This document shows, piece by piece, positions 24,713-32,969 of a stretch of 64,000 nucleotides of DNA; within the stretch, counting starts at the first letter, position 1; each line of letters starts with the position of its first letter. Below the pieces are notes generated by a model. That model was given only the letters and a program-made list of their open reading frames with translations. It ran no database searches and was not told the origin of the DNA. Origin of the DNA: an uncultured Muribaculaceae bacterium (GTDB lineage Bacteria; Bacteroidota; Bacteroidia; Bacteroidales; Muribaculaceae). The DNA is taken from the NCBI GenBank assembly GCA_910579185.1, contig CAJTTG010000001.1:656386-720385 (forward strand), in the 5' to 3' direction. The position numbers were made by a program, and so were the translations under genes.

Positions 24713-25194
24713 GATTTTCCGGTTTTGAAATAGATTCTTAATTTTTTCAGTGCTGAAACGATATTCTTATTGATCGCCGCAACGGAGACTTCAAGGTTTT
24801 CAGCAGCTTCCTTGTAGCTCATACCTCCGGCATAAATCCTGTCGACAACCGCCTGTTCCCGGGGCGTAAGCAGCCTGTGTATGGCAGATCTCACCTCCTC
24901 GTTGCGCCCGTCAATGTCGAAATCGTCGGGCGGCGGATCAAGCATTATACGCTGGCGGATCCTGTCGCGAGTGTCAAGCATACTGATCCTGTTCAGACTG
25001 GCATTGCGGACAGCCCTCAGGATAAATGCCATGGGATTCTCAACCCGGATCTCCGACTCCCATAGCTTGAGAAACACACCCTGAACCACATCGCGAGCCT
25101 CATCCTCATCATGAAGCAGGCTCATCGCCAACCTCATAGAAGGAGGGAAACATTGAATGTAGAGAGTCTCAAACTCAGTTGTGGAATATCCCAT
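24709..25194 (-). CDS. ECF RNA polymerase sigma factor, RpoE-like (cassette B)
   Basis: The 161-residue protein has region 2 (MSLLHDEDEARDVVQGVFLKLW and VENPMAFILRAVRNASLNRI) and region 4 (LTPREQAVVDRIYAGGMSYKEA, then LEVSVAAINKNIVSALKKLR). It resembles Bacteroides sigma factors that control outer-membrane transport loci. It heads the leftward cassette of sigma, anti-sigma-like, secreted and barrel genes. Upstream, the non-coding DNA is unusually C-rich on the plus strand. Confidence 0.93.
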   Translation of the reverse strand: MGYSTTEFETLYIQCFPPSMRLAMSLLHDEDEARDVVQGVFLKLWESEIRVENPMAFILRAVRNASLNRISMLDTRDRIRQRIMLDPPPDDFDIDGRNEEVRSAIHRLLTPREQAVVDRIYAGGMSYKEAAENLEVSVAAINKNIVSALKKLRIYFKTGKS

Positions 25195-25276
25195 TGCGAA
25201 GTTGTTTTATATTGTAGACAGATGAACCGCCGGAATCATTACCCCAAATATCGTAATTTTTTTTTTCATCATCCAA

Positions 25277-25300
25277 CCCTCCCCCACCTCCCAAATCCCC
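25277..25300 (-). other. G-rich tract with quadruplex potential upstream of a sigma factor gene
   Basis: On the minus strand this reads as four G-runs of 4, 3, 5 and 3 bases, with loops of 4, 4 and 1, about 85 bases upstream of the sigma factor start. A long A-run follows toward the gene. Confidence 0.5.
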
Positions 25301-25434
25301 AGCAACCCATGACTCCACTCCCATTCCTACATTATTTTCACGTATCCACTTCTGATCTTGATTCGTGTTCAATCAGCCCCATTCCATTTTTACCTATTGC
25401 ACATAATAACTTATGTGATAAAAATATATGACAA

Positions 25435-28056
25435 TCAAATATTTGCATTCAGTTTGCCTAATCGCATCACAATAGAGGTTTGACTTCTACCCATCTTCAT
25501 TGCTATACTCTTGATGCTTACCCCTTGTCCATGGAGCAGCAATAATAAGTTATCCTCTTTGCGAGTCCATATTTTGTTAGCATTAGGATGTTTTTCATAG
25601 CTTTTTTCTGAAATTTTTTTAGGATGCAAGAACTCATCGACAAATACAGACGGAAATCGCATGTCATAAAGAACAACCGTTTTTATCTTAGCTCTGGTTA
25701 TTGCGACATAGAATAATCTGCGTTCCTCACCATACGGGAACTGATCACTTTTAGTCAGTGCATAATTCAATACGGGGTCATCGCTGACGAGCGATGGAAA
25801 ACCATATGTATCTTTGTTGCATTGGAGCAAAATTACATAATCAGCTTCAAGTCCTTTAGATTTATGCACGGTCAGGAATTCAATCTTTCGTCCGGCTATA
25901 ACATAGAAAAATTTATTACCCTCTTTAATTGGTTTATACGTGAATGACAAGTAATAGTCATCGAAAGAATAGCGCCCTAATAGGAATATAGACTTATCTG
26001 ACGGGATAGAGTTTACAATCTGTTCTATTCTGTTACAATAATCATGTTTTTGGTATGAATAAAACTCTAAGGTTGTCTTCATTTCATCATTGAAGGAACG
26101 TATATTCTTTTGTATTTGAATACAATTCCGCTGTATAAAATGAGATGATATGGAAACTAAAGGCTCTCCAAATCTATAGGTAGTTTCTATCTTATTTATT
26201 TCTGTCGGACCAAAGTATTCAGGAAATTGATTGAAAAGAGCCATATCACTCCCCGAAAAGCGATATATGGATTGCCAATCATCTCCCACACAATAAAGTT
26301 TTGCCGGGGGCTTACCATCTCGCAATACTTTCAAAAAATTATAGCGGTCTACAGATATATCTTGAAATTCATCTACAATAATATAATCGTATTCTATTGA
26401 ATGATTATTGCGGCATAGATCCGTTGCCTGAAGTATGGCATCAGTAAAATCTATTTGTTTACGCTCGTTTAATGCCTGCTTATAACGGATATACACCGGT
26501 TGGAGTATGTTCTTTATTATAAATGCACTACGTTCATCATTTGATATTTCGGCCTGTTCCAAAACTGATTCAAAAGTTTTGCAACTGGATTTAATCAATG
26601 TTACGAACGTAACAATTAGTCTTATGAATGTTTTTTCTTGTTTACTGCCTTTGGGGAGCACCGAATCGTATAAATCGCCATCTGTTTTTTCTTGAATTGG
26701 CACATCAGCATTAATTAAGAGATTCTTTAGCTTGTCTTTAATATCAGAATAATGAAAATCGGCACTTGATGTTACCAACAGTTGTGTTCCGAACTTTTCG
26801 TGAGCTGCTTTCTTCCATGTTATCCCATCATTATATATTCGGTTGGCCTCTTCGTATGTAATATTTCTATCCTTTGCAAACCAAGTAGGGACAAGACCAT
26901 GATCATCCACTCCAAAATGCTCTAAATAGATGCGTTGAGTTGTTCCATCTTTTTCAAAATATATAGAAAAATCAGGATGATATTGAGAATGCATTTCATC
27001 AGCCAACGGATACTCATAAGCCTCTTCATATCGAAATTTTATACCAAGAGACGACAATGCAAAACAAATCTTCTGCTCCTGTTCACTCCGAACATATATT
27101 GTTCTGCCATCCATATCTGGAAACATTGCTTTAATGCGGACTCTTTTTTGTTCAGATAATTGCTCCCGTATTTCATTTTTGCGTTGTTCACAAGCCGTAT
27201 CACTATTCGGATAATCTATGAAATATTCTAATATACTTTTCTTAAAATTCGAATTATTCAATAGACTATGATATATTTCGACAAACAAAGCATCTGTATT
27301 ATCACAAATAGATGGTTTGATTCCCGTTTCTCTCCCAATGATATCTAAGGCCAATTTATGAAATGTATACCCCTTCAATCCAACAGTTGCAATTCTTTCG
27401 GTTAGTTCGGAAGCGGCTTTATTAGTATAGCTTATTAGTAGAATTCTTTTAGGATCAATACCTTTTATTTCCGTCAGATACTTGACCTTTCCTACAATAG
27501 ACGATGTCTTGCCGCTACCTGCGCTACTAACTACAAGACAGTTATCTTCTTCAGAAACAATGGAACGTCTTTGCTGACTATCTAATGGATACCTGAGGCA
27601 ATGATCAAAGAACTCTTTATGTACATCAAGCAAGTTATTTATAACCGACTCATTGTGTTGTTTGATCAGACTATCTATTTGCTCGAAATCACGTATTAGA
27701 TTTGAAATTGTTTCTGACGGAACTATTTTAAAGATTTTAAGTCTCTTAGAAAGTGAATACGCTTCTTTAAAGTATGTCTTATAATAATTTGAAAAATCTA
27801 TTCCCTGTGTAGCGGATATAATTGTGTCCTGAAAGCAATTGTTCAAATCTGTCGGAATATCAACAAACATGACCTCACCCACTTTTGAATGGCTCCCATA
27901 AGTCAGTTCATTTCTTGATTTAGATCTGTATGCAGAGAGGTTTTTTATCCTTTCCACCAATGCGTTGGACTTATTTTTTAGTCTTATTCGTATTGCAATT
28001 ATAACGACAACCGCAACAACAAGAATAATCCATATTAAAAATAATGCCATGTACAT
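25435..28056 (-). CDS. UvrD-like SF1 helicase with membrane anchor, nuclease-like insert and C-terminal HTH
   Basis: The 873-residue protein has an N-terminal membrane segment (about 4-23) and a superfamily 1A helicase core: Q-motif near 156-166, Walker A SSAGSGKT (177-184), Walker B IIVDEFQD (559-566), GDDWQSIYRF (591-600), FLTVHKSKGLEADY (727-740) and ERRLFYVAITRAK (778-790). Between the first two blocks an insert with YHPDFSIYF (D362) and YLEHFG (E379) resembles a PD-(D/E)XK nuclease. Residues 829-868 look like a Myb/SANT-type helix-turn-helix. The closest known type is helicase IV/UvrD-like repair or defence proteins. A -7 box in complement near 28167-28174 may drive it. Confidence 0.88.
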   Translation of the reverse strand: MYMALFLIWIILVVAVVVIIAIRIRLKNKSNALVERIKNLSAYRSKSRNELTYGSHSKVGEVMFVDIPTDLNNCFQDTIISATQGIDFSNYYKTYFKEAYSLSKRLKIFKIVPSETISNLIRDFEQIDSLIKQHNESVINNLLDVHKEFFDHCLRYPLDSQQRRSIVSEEDNCLVVSSAGSGKTSSIVGKVKYLTEIKGIDPKRILLISYTNKAASELTERIATVGLKGYTFHKLALDIIGRETGIKPSICDNTDALFVEIYHSLLNNSNFKKSILEYFIDYPNSDTACEQRKNEIREQLSEQKRVRIKAMFPDMDGRTIYVRSEQEQKICFALSSLGIKFRYEEAYEYPLADEMHSQYHPDFSIYFEKDGTTQRIYLEHFGVDDHGLVPTWFAKDRNITYEEANRIYNDGITWKKAAHEKFGTQLLVTSSADFHYSDIKDKLKNLLINADVPIQEKTDGDLYDSVLPKGSKQEKTFIRLIVTFVTLIKSSCKTFESVLEQAEISNDERSAFIIKNILQPVYIRYKQALNERKQIDFTDAILQATDLCRNNHSIEYDYIIVDEFQDISVDRYNFLKVLRDGKPPAKLYCVGDDWQSIYRFSGSDMALFNQFPEYFGPTEINKIETTYRFGEPLVSISSHFIQRNCIQIQKNIRSFNDEMKTTLEFYSYQKHDYCNRIEQIVNSIPSDKSIFLLGRYSFDDYYLSFTYKPIKEGNKFFYVIAGRKIEFLTVHKSKGLEADYVILLQCNKDTYGFPSLVSDDPVLNYALTKSDQFPYGEERRLFYVAITRAKIKTVVLYDMRFPSVFVDEFLHPKKISEKSYEKHPNANKIWTRKEDNLLLLLHGQGVSIKSIAMKMGRSQTSIVMRLGKLNANI

Positions 28057-28405
28057 ATCTGAGAGTTATATCATTTGAGTTTTTCAATCCAACGATAATC
28101 ATCGCCCTTAGTACTCCACTGAAACTTCCACATATCTCCCGTCGATGCCTACCATCGAGAATCAGTACAAAAATAATAAATATCATTGAATAAGCTATAA
28201 TTTAGGCAATGGTATTCATGATATTTTAGTCAGTAATCGCATCGCCTCACGGCATCCGATAATAAAATGCCTAATTAATCTAACCGACTTGAAGTGTTGG
28301 AATTGTATAGCTGATACGCCTCTATTGCAAACGGGATTCACGCCATTTATAGATAACAACTGAACGGATAATGCCGGCAACTTGAAAAAATAGTATATTT
28401 GCAAT
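28057..28405. other. Intergenic region with a short repeat of the tRNA-Ser(TGA) flank
   Basis: No convincing gene. It holds the helicase promoter on the minus strand (TATTTTTG, complement of 28167-28174). At 28343-28372 a 30-base stretch, CCATTTATAGATAACAA followed by CGGATAAT at fixed distance, recurs at 30937-30966 just past tRNA-Ser(TGA). At 28394-28401 is the -7 box TATATTTG of the next gene. Confidence 0.6.
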
Positions 28406-28621
28406 ATGTTTACATCTGTCGAAATGGTGGCGATACCGCTTGGATTTTACTCACTCAGTATCATTCTTTTTTTGATATTTTGTTTTCAAAAAAAGGACGG
28501 TGAATATCGCCGATCATCCGGCATTAGGATTTTGGGGCTATTTGTTGGTGTACTCAGTTTAATTCCTATGCTGATGTTTATCGGTTGTATAATTGACATC
28601 CTATCAAGTTTCTTCAACTAA
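28406..28621 (+). CDS. Small two-TM membrane protein
   Basis: A 71-residue protein with two hydrophobic segments (about 6-28 and 45-68) joined by a basic loop (KKDGEYRRSSG). No family is recognised. It is supported by a matching -7 box TATATTTG at 28394-28401, which ends 5 bases before the ATG, so the message may be leaderless. It lies between two copies of a repeat that also flanks tRNA-Ser(TGA), so it may be cargo of an integrated element. Confidence 0.6.
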   Translation: MFTSVEMVAIPLGFYSLSIILFLIFCFQKKDGEYRRSSGIRILGLFVGVLSLIPMLMFIGCIIDILSSFFN

Positions 28622-28675
28622 ATTATCTCTATATCGGGGATAAATTGTGGGATTTTGTGAGATTAGGAGAGGTAG

Positions 28676-28723
28676 AGATACAACAAAAGCCTGATGAACA
28701 GGCTTTGTTGGCGGAGAGAGAGG
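28676..28723 (-). repeat. Copy of the tRNA-Ser(TGA) 3' end and terminator (att-like site)
   Basis: These 48 bases are identical to 30987-31034, which covers the last 12 bases of tRNA-Ser(TGA) and its terminator hairpin (AAAGCCTG/CAGGCTTT in complement). The rest of the tRNA is absent here. This is what site-specific integration into a tRNA 3' end leaves behind. Confidence 0.8.
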
Positions 28724-29034
28724 ATAGTGAACTTTCTATCCAATATTTTGACAACCAAATGGTTACATAGGCTTGCATCTTGCGTGTAGCACGAGTATAG
28801 CACAGGGCTATCACAAGGTGTTTTTCCCTTGTCTCCGTTTGTCTGCTCTATTCTCTGATACGATTTCAAAATTACTAATTAATTCTGAAATTGAACCCAC
28901 CTAATGTGTTAGAAATCCGAAGAAAAACCTACTGTCTCCTATTCGCATATTTCCCAATAACGGAACTCAATATTTCTATCAGATTGCAATGCGATAATAA
29001 TGCCTGAGCCAAGACCACAATAAATCCATCCTCT
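28724..29034. other. Intergenic region, no gene seen
   Basis: I see no convincing coding sequence. Short open frames here run across the tRNA-like repeat and look spurious. A small hairpin ACAAGG/CCTTGT with a T-rich loop lies near 28814-28834. Confidence 0.5.
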
Positions 29035-30306
29035 TTATTTATTAAGCAGCCATTCATAAGCTGGTATAACTTTTATGGTTTTATCTTCAATGGAAATGTC
29101 TTCGCGCTGATGGTTCGTTATGATGCATATATTGTCACAGTGAGTTACTTTTGCCCCTGCCAAGCATCCCCGGATTTCACGCTTACGAGTCTTTTCATTG
29201 GATATGTCATAAGAAACCTGATATATGCCGATGGTTTTATTTCCATTGCATACTATGAAATCAGTTTCGCTGGTCTTTTCACGGTGGTAATATATGTCAC
29301 AACCTTGACCGCCATATCTTCTTTTCAATTCCAGATAGACGATAGTTTCCAGTCTCCACCCAAGATTCTCCCCGGCAAAGGCGTTTTCACGCTTGTCCAT
29401 AAATGATACGTCTATAGCATAATACTTCTCATTTGTTGATCGCTGACGACTTTTGGGCGAATATTTCTTCACTTGCGAAATCAGATATGTCTGTTGCAGA
29501 TACGACAGATATTTCATTACGGTGTGATTGCTTCTAATTCCACTCACTTCCATTAGTCCATCTATGGTGAAACAATCCGGTGTTTCATTTAGAATGTGGT
29601 GTGCCATTTTCACTAACTCATCAATATTCCGCACATTAAATCTGTTCTTGATGTCCTGATTTATGATATTGTCGAAAAGTGTGCTGATATATGATGTATT
29701 TCCTGATTCATAAATTAATTCCGGAAAACCACCGGCATGGAGATATTCTCCGAACTCTTTCCCAAGCAACCCCCTGTTACGGGTGGTCATACTGTCATGT
29801 TTTACACCCTTAGCCGTACACCAATCCCTGAATGAGAATGGGAACAGCTCTATTTTATGATGTCGCCCTGTTAGGTGAGTTGCAAGATCGGTACTGAGGA
29901 GCTTTGCGTTACTTCCAGTTATAATCATGTGAATGCGTTGACGCAAAAGACGGTTTACGAACAACGGCCATCCCTCCACATTCTGAATTTCATCAAGAAA
30001 TAAATACTCAAATTTACCATTGATACGATAAAGTGTTTCTAAAATCAAATCCAGATGTTCTGTACGGCATTCGGCAAGTCGTTCATCATCAAAATTGACA
30101 TAAGCATAGTTGATCTCGGCTTTCTCAAGCGCATTGAAGCATAATGTTGATTTCCCACTTCTTCTCACTCCGATGACAACTTGTGCGAGTCTACTATTTA
30201 AATCAATCAAATCTTCCTCCGGGCGAGATATGAGAGTATCCTCACGCAAAAGGTCAAGTTCTGCTTTTTGGTCACGAAGTATTGTTTCAAGTTCTATCAG
30301 ATTCAT
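29035..30306 (-). CDS. AAA ATPase with C-terminal DUF4143-type domain
   Basis: The 423-residue protein has Walker A GVRRSGKST, Walker B YLFLDEIQN, a sensor segment MIITGSNAKLLS, and LTGRHHKIELFPFSF, followed by a C-terminal region with DVSFMDKRENAFAGENLGWR and an endonuclease-like TSETDFIVCN core. This is the large prokaryotic AAA_14/DUF4143 family, of unknown function and often carried by mobile DNA. A -7 box in complement (CAAAGATA at 30324-30331) supports the ATG at 30306 and excludes an upstream non-ATG start. It is the main cargo between the 48-bp repeats. Confidence 0.9.
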   Translation of the reverse strand: MNLIELETILRDQKAELDLLREDTLISRPEEDLIDLNSRLAQVVIGVRRSGKSTLCFNALEKAEINYAYVNFDDERLAECRTEHLDLILETLYRINGKFEYLFLDEIQNVEGWPLFVNRLLRQRIHMIITGSNAKLLSTDLATHLTGRHHKIELFPFSFRDWCTAKGVKHDSMTTRNRGLLGKEFGEYLHAGGFPELIYESGNTSYISTLFDNIINQDIKNRFNVRNIDELVKMAHHILNETPDCFTIDGLMEVSGIRSNHTVMKYLSYLQQTYLISQVKKYSPKSRQRSTNEKYYAIDVSFMDKRENAFAGENLGWRLETIVYLELKRRYGGQGCDIYYHREKTSETDFIVCNGNKTIGIYQVSYDISNEKTRKREIRGCLAGAKVTHCDNICIITNHQREDISIEDKTIKVIPAYEWLLNK

Positions 30307-30346
30307 AACATTGTAATTTGATGCAAAGATATACAAAATACTTCGT

Positions 30347-30397
30347 ACTGCACTTATTCGGAAGATTTATCTGTTATACACTGCACTTATTTGGAAG
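30347..30397. repeat. Short direct repeat upstream of the AAA ATPase gene
   Basis: ACTGCACTTATTCGGAAG (30347-30364) recurs with one change at 30380-30397, 33 bases apart. It lies just upstream of the -7 box of the ATPase gene and may be an operator or a small duplication. Confidence 0.55.
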
Positions 30398-30528
30398 TTT
30401 TACAATGTTGATATTGCCACTATTTGTAGCTATAGACCTCCTCATTTTTAATAGAACCGATGTACATATCTTGACGGGCGATGCCACCGTTGGTACTGGC
30501 TATCGTGACAATCGGTATTGTCGTGGTC

Positions 30529-30873
30529 TCAACACTCCTCTTTAAAAAAATCCACGAACTCTGCATTGAGCCGTGTCCCTTCATATTCTGATGTGTCGAT
30601 GCTGTAGCTGAATATCTCGCCCGTGCTTTTGTCCAGCCATTTGCGTTTACGGAGATGAAGATGGGTGAATCTGCCTCGCAGTGGAAAATCCTGGATGATT
30701 TTGTAGTCACCGACGCCGTAAGCGATTATATTTTCATTCACCTCATCCTCTTCCTCCTGGATCTTCTTCTCGTCAAACCAGATGTCAAACCGTTCTTTTG
30801 TCTTCTCGAACCGGACTATGTCGAAATTGTCCACTATCTCCGAGGGGAGTAGTTCACGCAGCAGATCTATAAT
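30529..30873 (-). pseudogene. Remnant of an ISAon1-type transposase N-terminal protein
   Basis: About 114 codons on the minus strand contain LLRELLPSEIVDNFDIV, DFPLRGRFTHLHLRKRKWLD and LNAEFVDFFKE, the pattern of the small first protein of ISAon1-type insertion sequences. There is no ATG: a stop (TAA) precedes ATT-ATA at 30873, and a GTG at 30834 is the first usable start. The second, catalytic transposase frame is missing downstream. It is best read as an insertion-sequence fragment. Confidence 0.72.
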
Positions 30874-30936
30874 TTATCCAACGGTAAGCATTATACGGCA
30901 ATCCACTCTCCTCAACAACCGGAAATATCTACTGAC

Positions 30937-31107
<171 letters not shown>

Positions 31108-31228
31108 AAAAGTTGACGTTTGTCGTTTGTGAGTGCAAAGGTATGCGTTTTTTTTTAATTGTGCAAGCTTTTCTTTAAATTTGCATCAATTTATGAGCAA
31201 AAAAATCTAACCGTATAAATTATTTCAG

Positions 31229-31945
31229 ATGAATTTGTATGAATTCCGCTTCAAACAGTTTTCCATAAGTCATTGCAATGCAGCGATGAAGGTGGGAACG
31301 GATGGTGTTTTGCTCGGAGCATGGACGCCTGTCAGCGGAACAGAAAAAATGATCTGGGATATCGGTTGCGGTTCGGGGTTGATCGGACTGATGCTGGCTC
31401 AGCGCACTATCCAATCCCGGATTCTGGGAATCGAGATTGAACCTCAGGCTGCGGAAGAGGCAATGGGAAATGTGGAGCAATCGCCATGGAGCGACCGGAT
31501 CGCGATTTTAGAGGCAGATGCGACTGATTTGCCGGCCGGACTGCCTAAGCCGGATCTGATTGTAAGCAATCCACCGTTTTTCACGGAGAGCATGCAGGCA
31601 CCGGATGAGAATCGGAGACTGGCGCGTCACGAGGGAGCATTCGGTGTGGAGGCTCTGATCCGGGTTGCCGCAACATGTCTGAGCGATGAAGGGAGACTCT
31701 GTTTCATTGCTCCGGCCGACAGGGGGGATGAGATTTTGTTTGCCGCTTCCCTTGCACGGCTCTACCCTCGCCGCCGTATCGACGTGATATCGCGAGAGGG
31801 GAAAAAGGCAGTAAGGACACTTTGGGAGTTGAGCCGAAAGGACGGAATGTGTGTTGAAGATATGCTTGCCATCCGCAATGCCGACAACACATACAGCTCT
31901 GAATATAAAGAATTAACCAACGAATTTTACACCCATTTGAAATGA
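31229..31945 (+). CDS. trmN6: tRNA1(Val) adenine-37 N6-methyltransferase (TrmN6/YfiC)
   Basis: The 238-residue Rossmann methyltransferase starts with FRFKQFSISHCNAAMKVGTDGVLLG, typical of the family. The SAM-binding motif is WDIGCGSGLIGLML, and the amino-methyltransferase motif is NPPF in LIVSNPPFFTES. It should methylate N6 of A37 in tRNA-Val in the cytoplasm. The next gene overlaps its stop by 4 bases. Confidence 0.93.
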   Translation: MNLYEFRFKQFSISHCNAAMKVGTDGVLLGAWTPVSGTEKMIWDIGCGSGLIGLMLAQRTIQSRILGIEIEPQAAEEAMGNVEQSPWSDRIAILEADATDLPAGLPKPDLIVSNPPFFTESMQAPDENRRLARHEGAFGVEALIRVAATCLSDEGRLCFIAPADRGDEILFAASLARLYPRRRIDVISREGKKAVRTLWELSRKDGMCVEDMLAIRNADNTYSSEYKELTNEFYTHLK

Positions 31946-32820
31946 CGAAAGGAAAAATCGGATACAATGTCCCGGCAGGGCAAAGATATGTCATGATGCT
32001 TTGTTCCAGTATATTATGCTTTTTTATAGCGGCATTCATCATGGCATTGATCCAGCATGGCGGTATCAGCCAGGCAAAAATGCGTATCGCAATGGTGGTG
32101 CAGGATGTGGTGATGTTCATATTGCCGGCGATCGCGACAGCAGTTGTTGTGAGCCGCCGCCCCGGCGATTTCCTGATGATAACCAAGCGTCCCGGGCTCG
32201 ACAATATCGTTCTTGTCCTGCTGATCCTGCTGGCATCCGTTCCGCTCATGAACGGGATAATAGCCCTGAACAAGAGCCTGGTACTTCCTGACTCGTTGAG
32301 TAGCCTCCAGCAATGGATGGAAGCATCGGAGAATGCAGCCAACGCCGGATTAAAGTTGGTTATAGGTGATGGCGGAATAGGGTCGCTGATCATGGGCCTG
32401 CTGATTATCGGCGTGATGGCCGGTTTTTCGGAAGAGTTGTTTTTCCGGGGAGCTTTGCAGCGGATAATCCGCTCCACACCTGTCAGCGGCCATGTTGCAG
32501 TCTGGGTGTCGGCTATAATCTTCAGCGCGGCCCACATGCAGTTTTTCGGTTTCGTTCCAAGGCTTTTGTTAGGAGCGTTTTTCGGGTATGCAGCCTGGTG
32601 GAGCGGCTCTGTGTGGCTTGCCGTGGCGGCGCATGTGATGAACAACAGTCTTGCGTTTATCCTCATGTGGCTCAAGGCCGGAAGCAACGGCGCGATTGAT
32701 CCAGAAAAGATGCTGACCCCTAACCTCACGATGGAGGATCTGCCTATGATCGCAATCAGTGCGATACTGACAGCGATCGGGATTACGCTTCTGTACAAGC
32801 GGCTTCACAAGCGGCAATAG
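31942..32820 (+). CDS. CPBP family intramembrane glutamic protease
   Basis: The 292-residue protein has about eight membrane segments and the three conserved blocks of the CPBP/Rce1-like (ABI) family: FSEELFFRGALQR with the glutamate pair, AHMQFFGFVPRLLLGAFFGY with a catalytic His, and VAAHVMNN. These proteases cut within or near the membrane; in bacteria their substrates are mostly unknown, and some mature bacteriocins or act in immunity. It is translationally coupled to trmN6 (4-base ATGA overlap). Confidence 0.93.
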   Translation: MTKGKIGYNVPAGQRYVMMLCSSILCFFIAAFIMALIQHGGISQAKMRIAMVVQDVVMFILPAIATAVVVSRRPGDFLMITKRPGLDNIVLVLLILLASVPLMNGIIALNKSLVLPDSLSSLQQWMEASENAANAGLKLVIGDGGIGSLIMGLLIIGVMAGFSEELFFRGALQRIIRSTPVSGHVAVWVSAIIFSAAHMQFFGFVPRLLLGAFFGYAAWWSGSVWLAVAAHVMNNSLAFILMWLKAGSNGAIDPEKMLTPNLTMEDLPMIAISAILTAIGITLLYKRLHKRQ

Positions 32821-32896
32821 GCACAATAAATGTTAAGAACGGGATTGTTTTTGCTTCAAAAGCGCAGAAAAGCACAAAACCGGCAACTTTTTGTAT

Positions 32897-32904
32897 TAAC
32901 TTTG
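32897..32904 (+). promoter_or_regulatory. -7 promoter box for the prolyl oligopeptidase gene
   Basis: TAACTTTG matches TAnnTTTG and lies 66 bases before the ATG at 32970. It shows that the open frame upstream of that ATG is mostly untranslated leader. Confidence 0.6.
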
Positions 32905-32969
32905 CACAGTCCAATCCTATGATCGGATCAGGACAACTTCAACACATAGAACAAATTGAATCTGCAATC

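Noticed and set aside
31704..32798. 364-codon open frame on the minus strand
   Set aside because: Antisense to trmN6 and the CPBP protease gene; low-complexity product, no motif.
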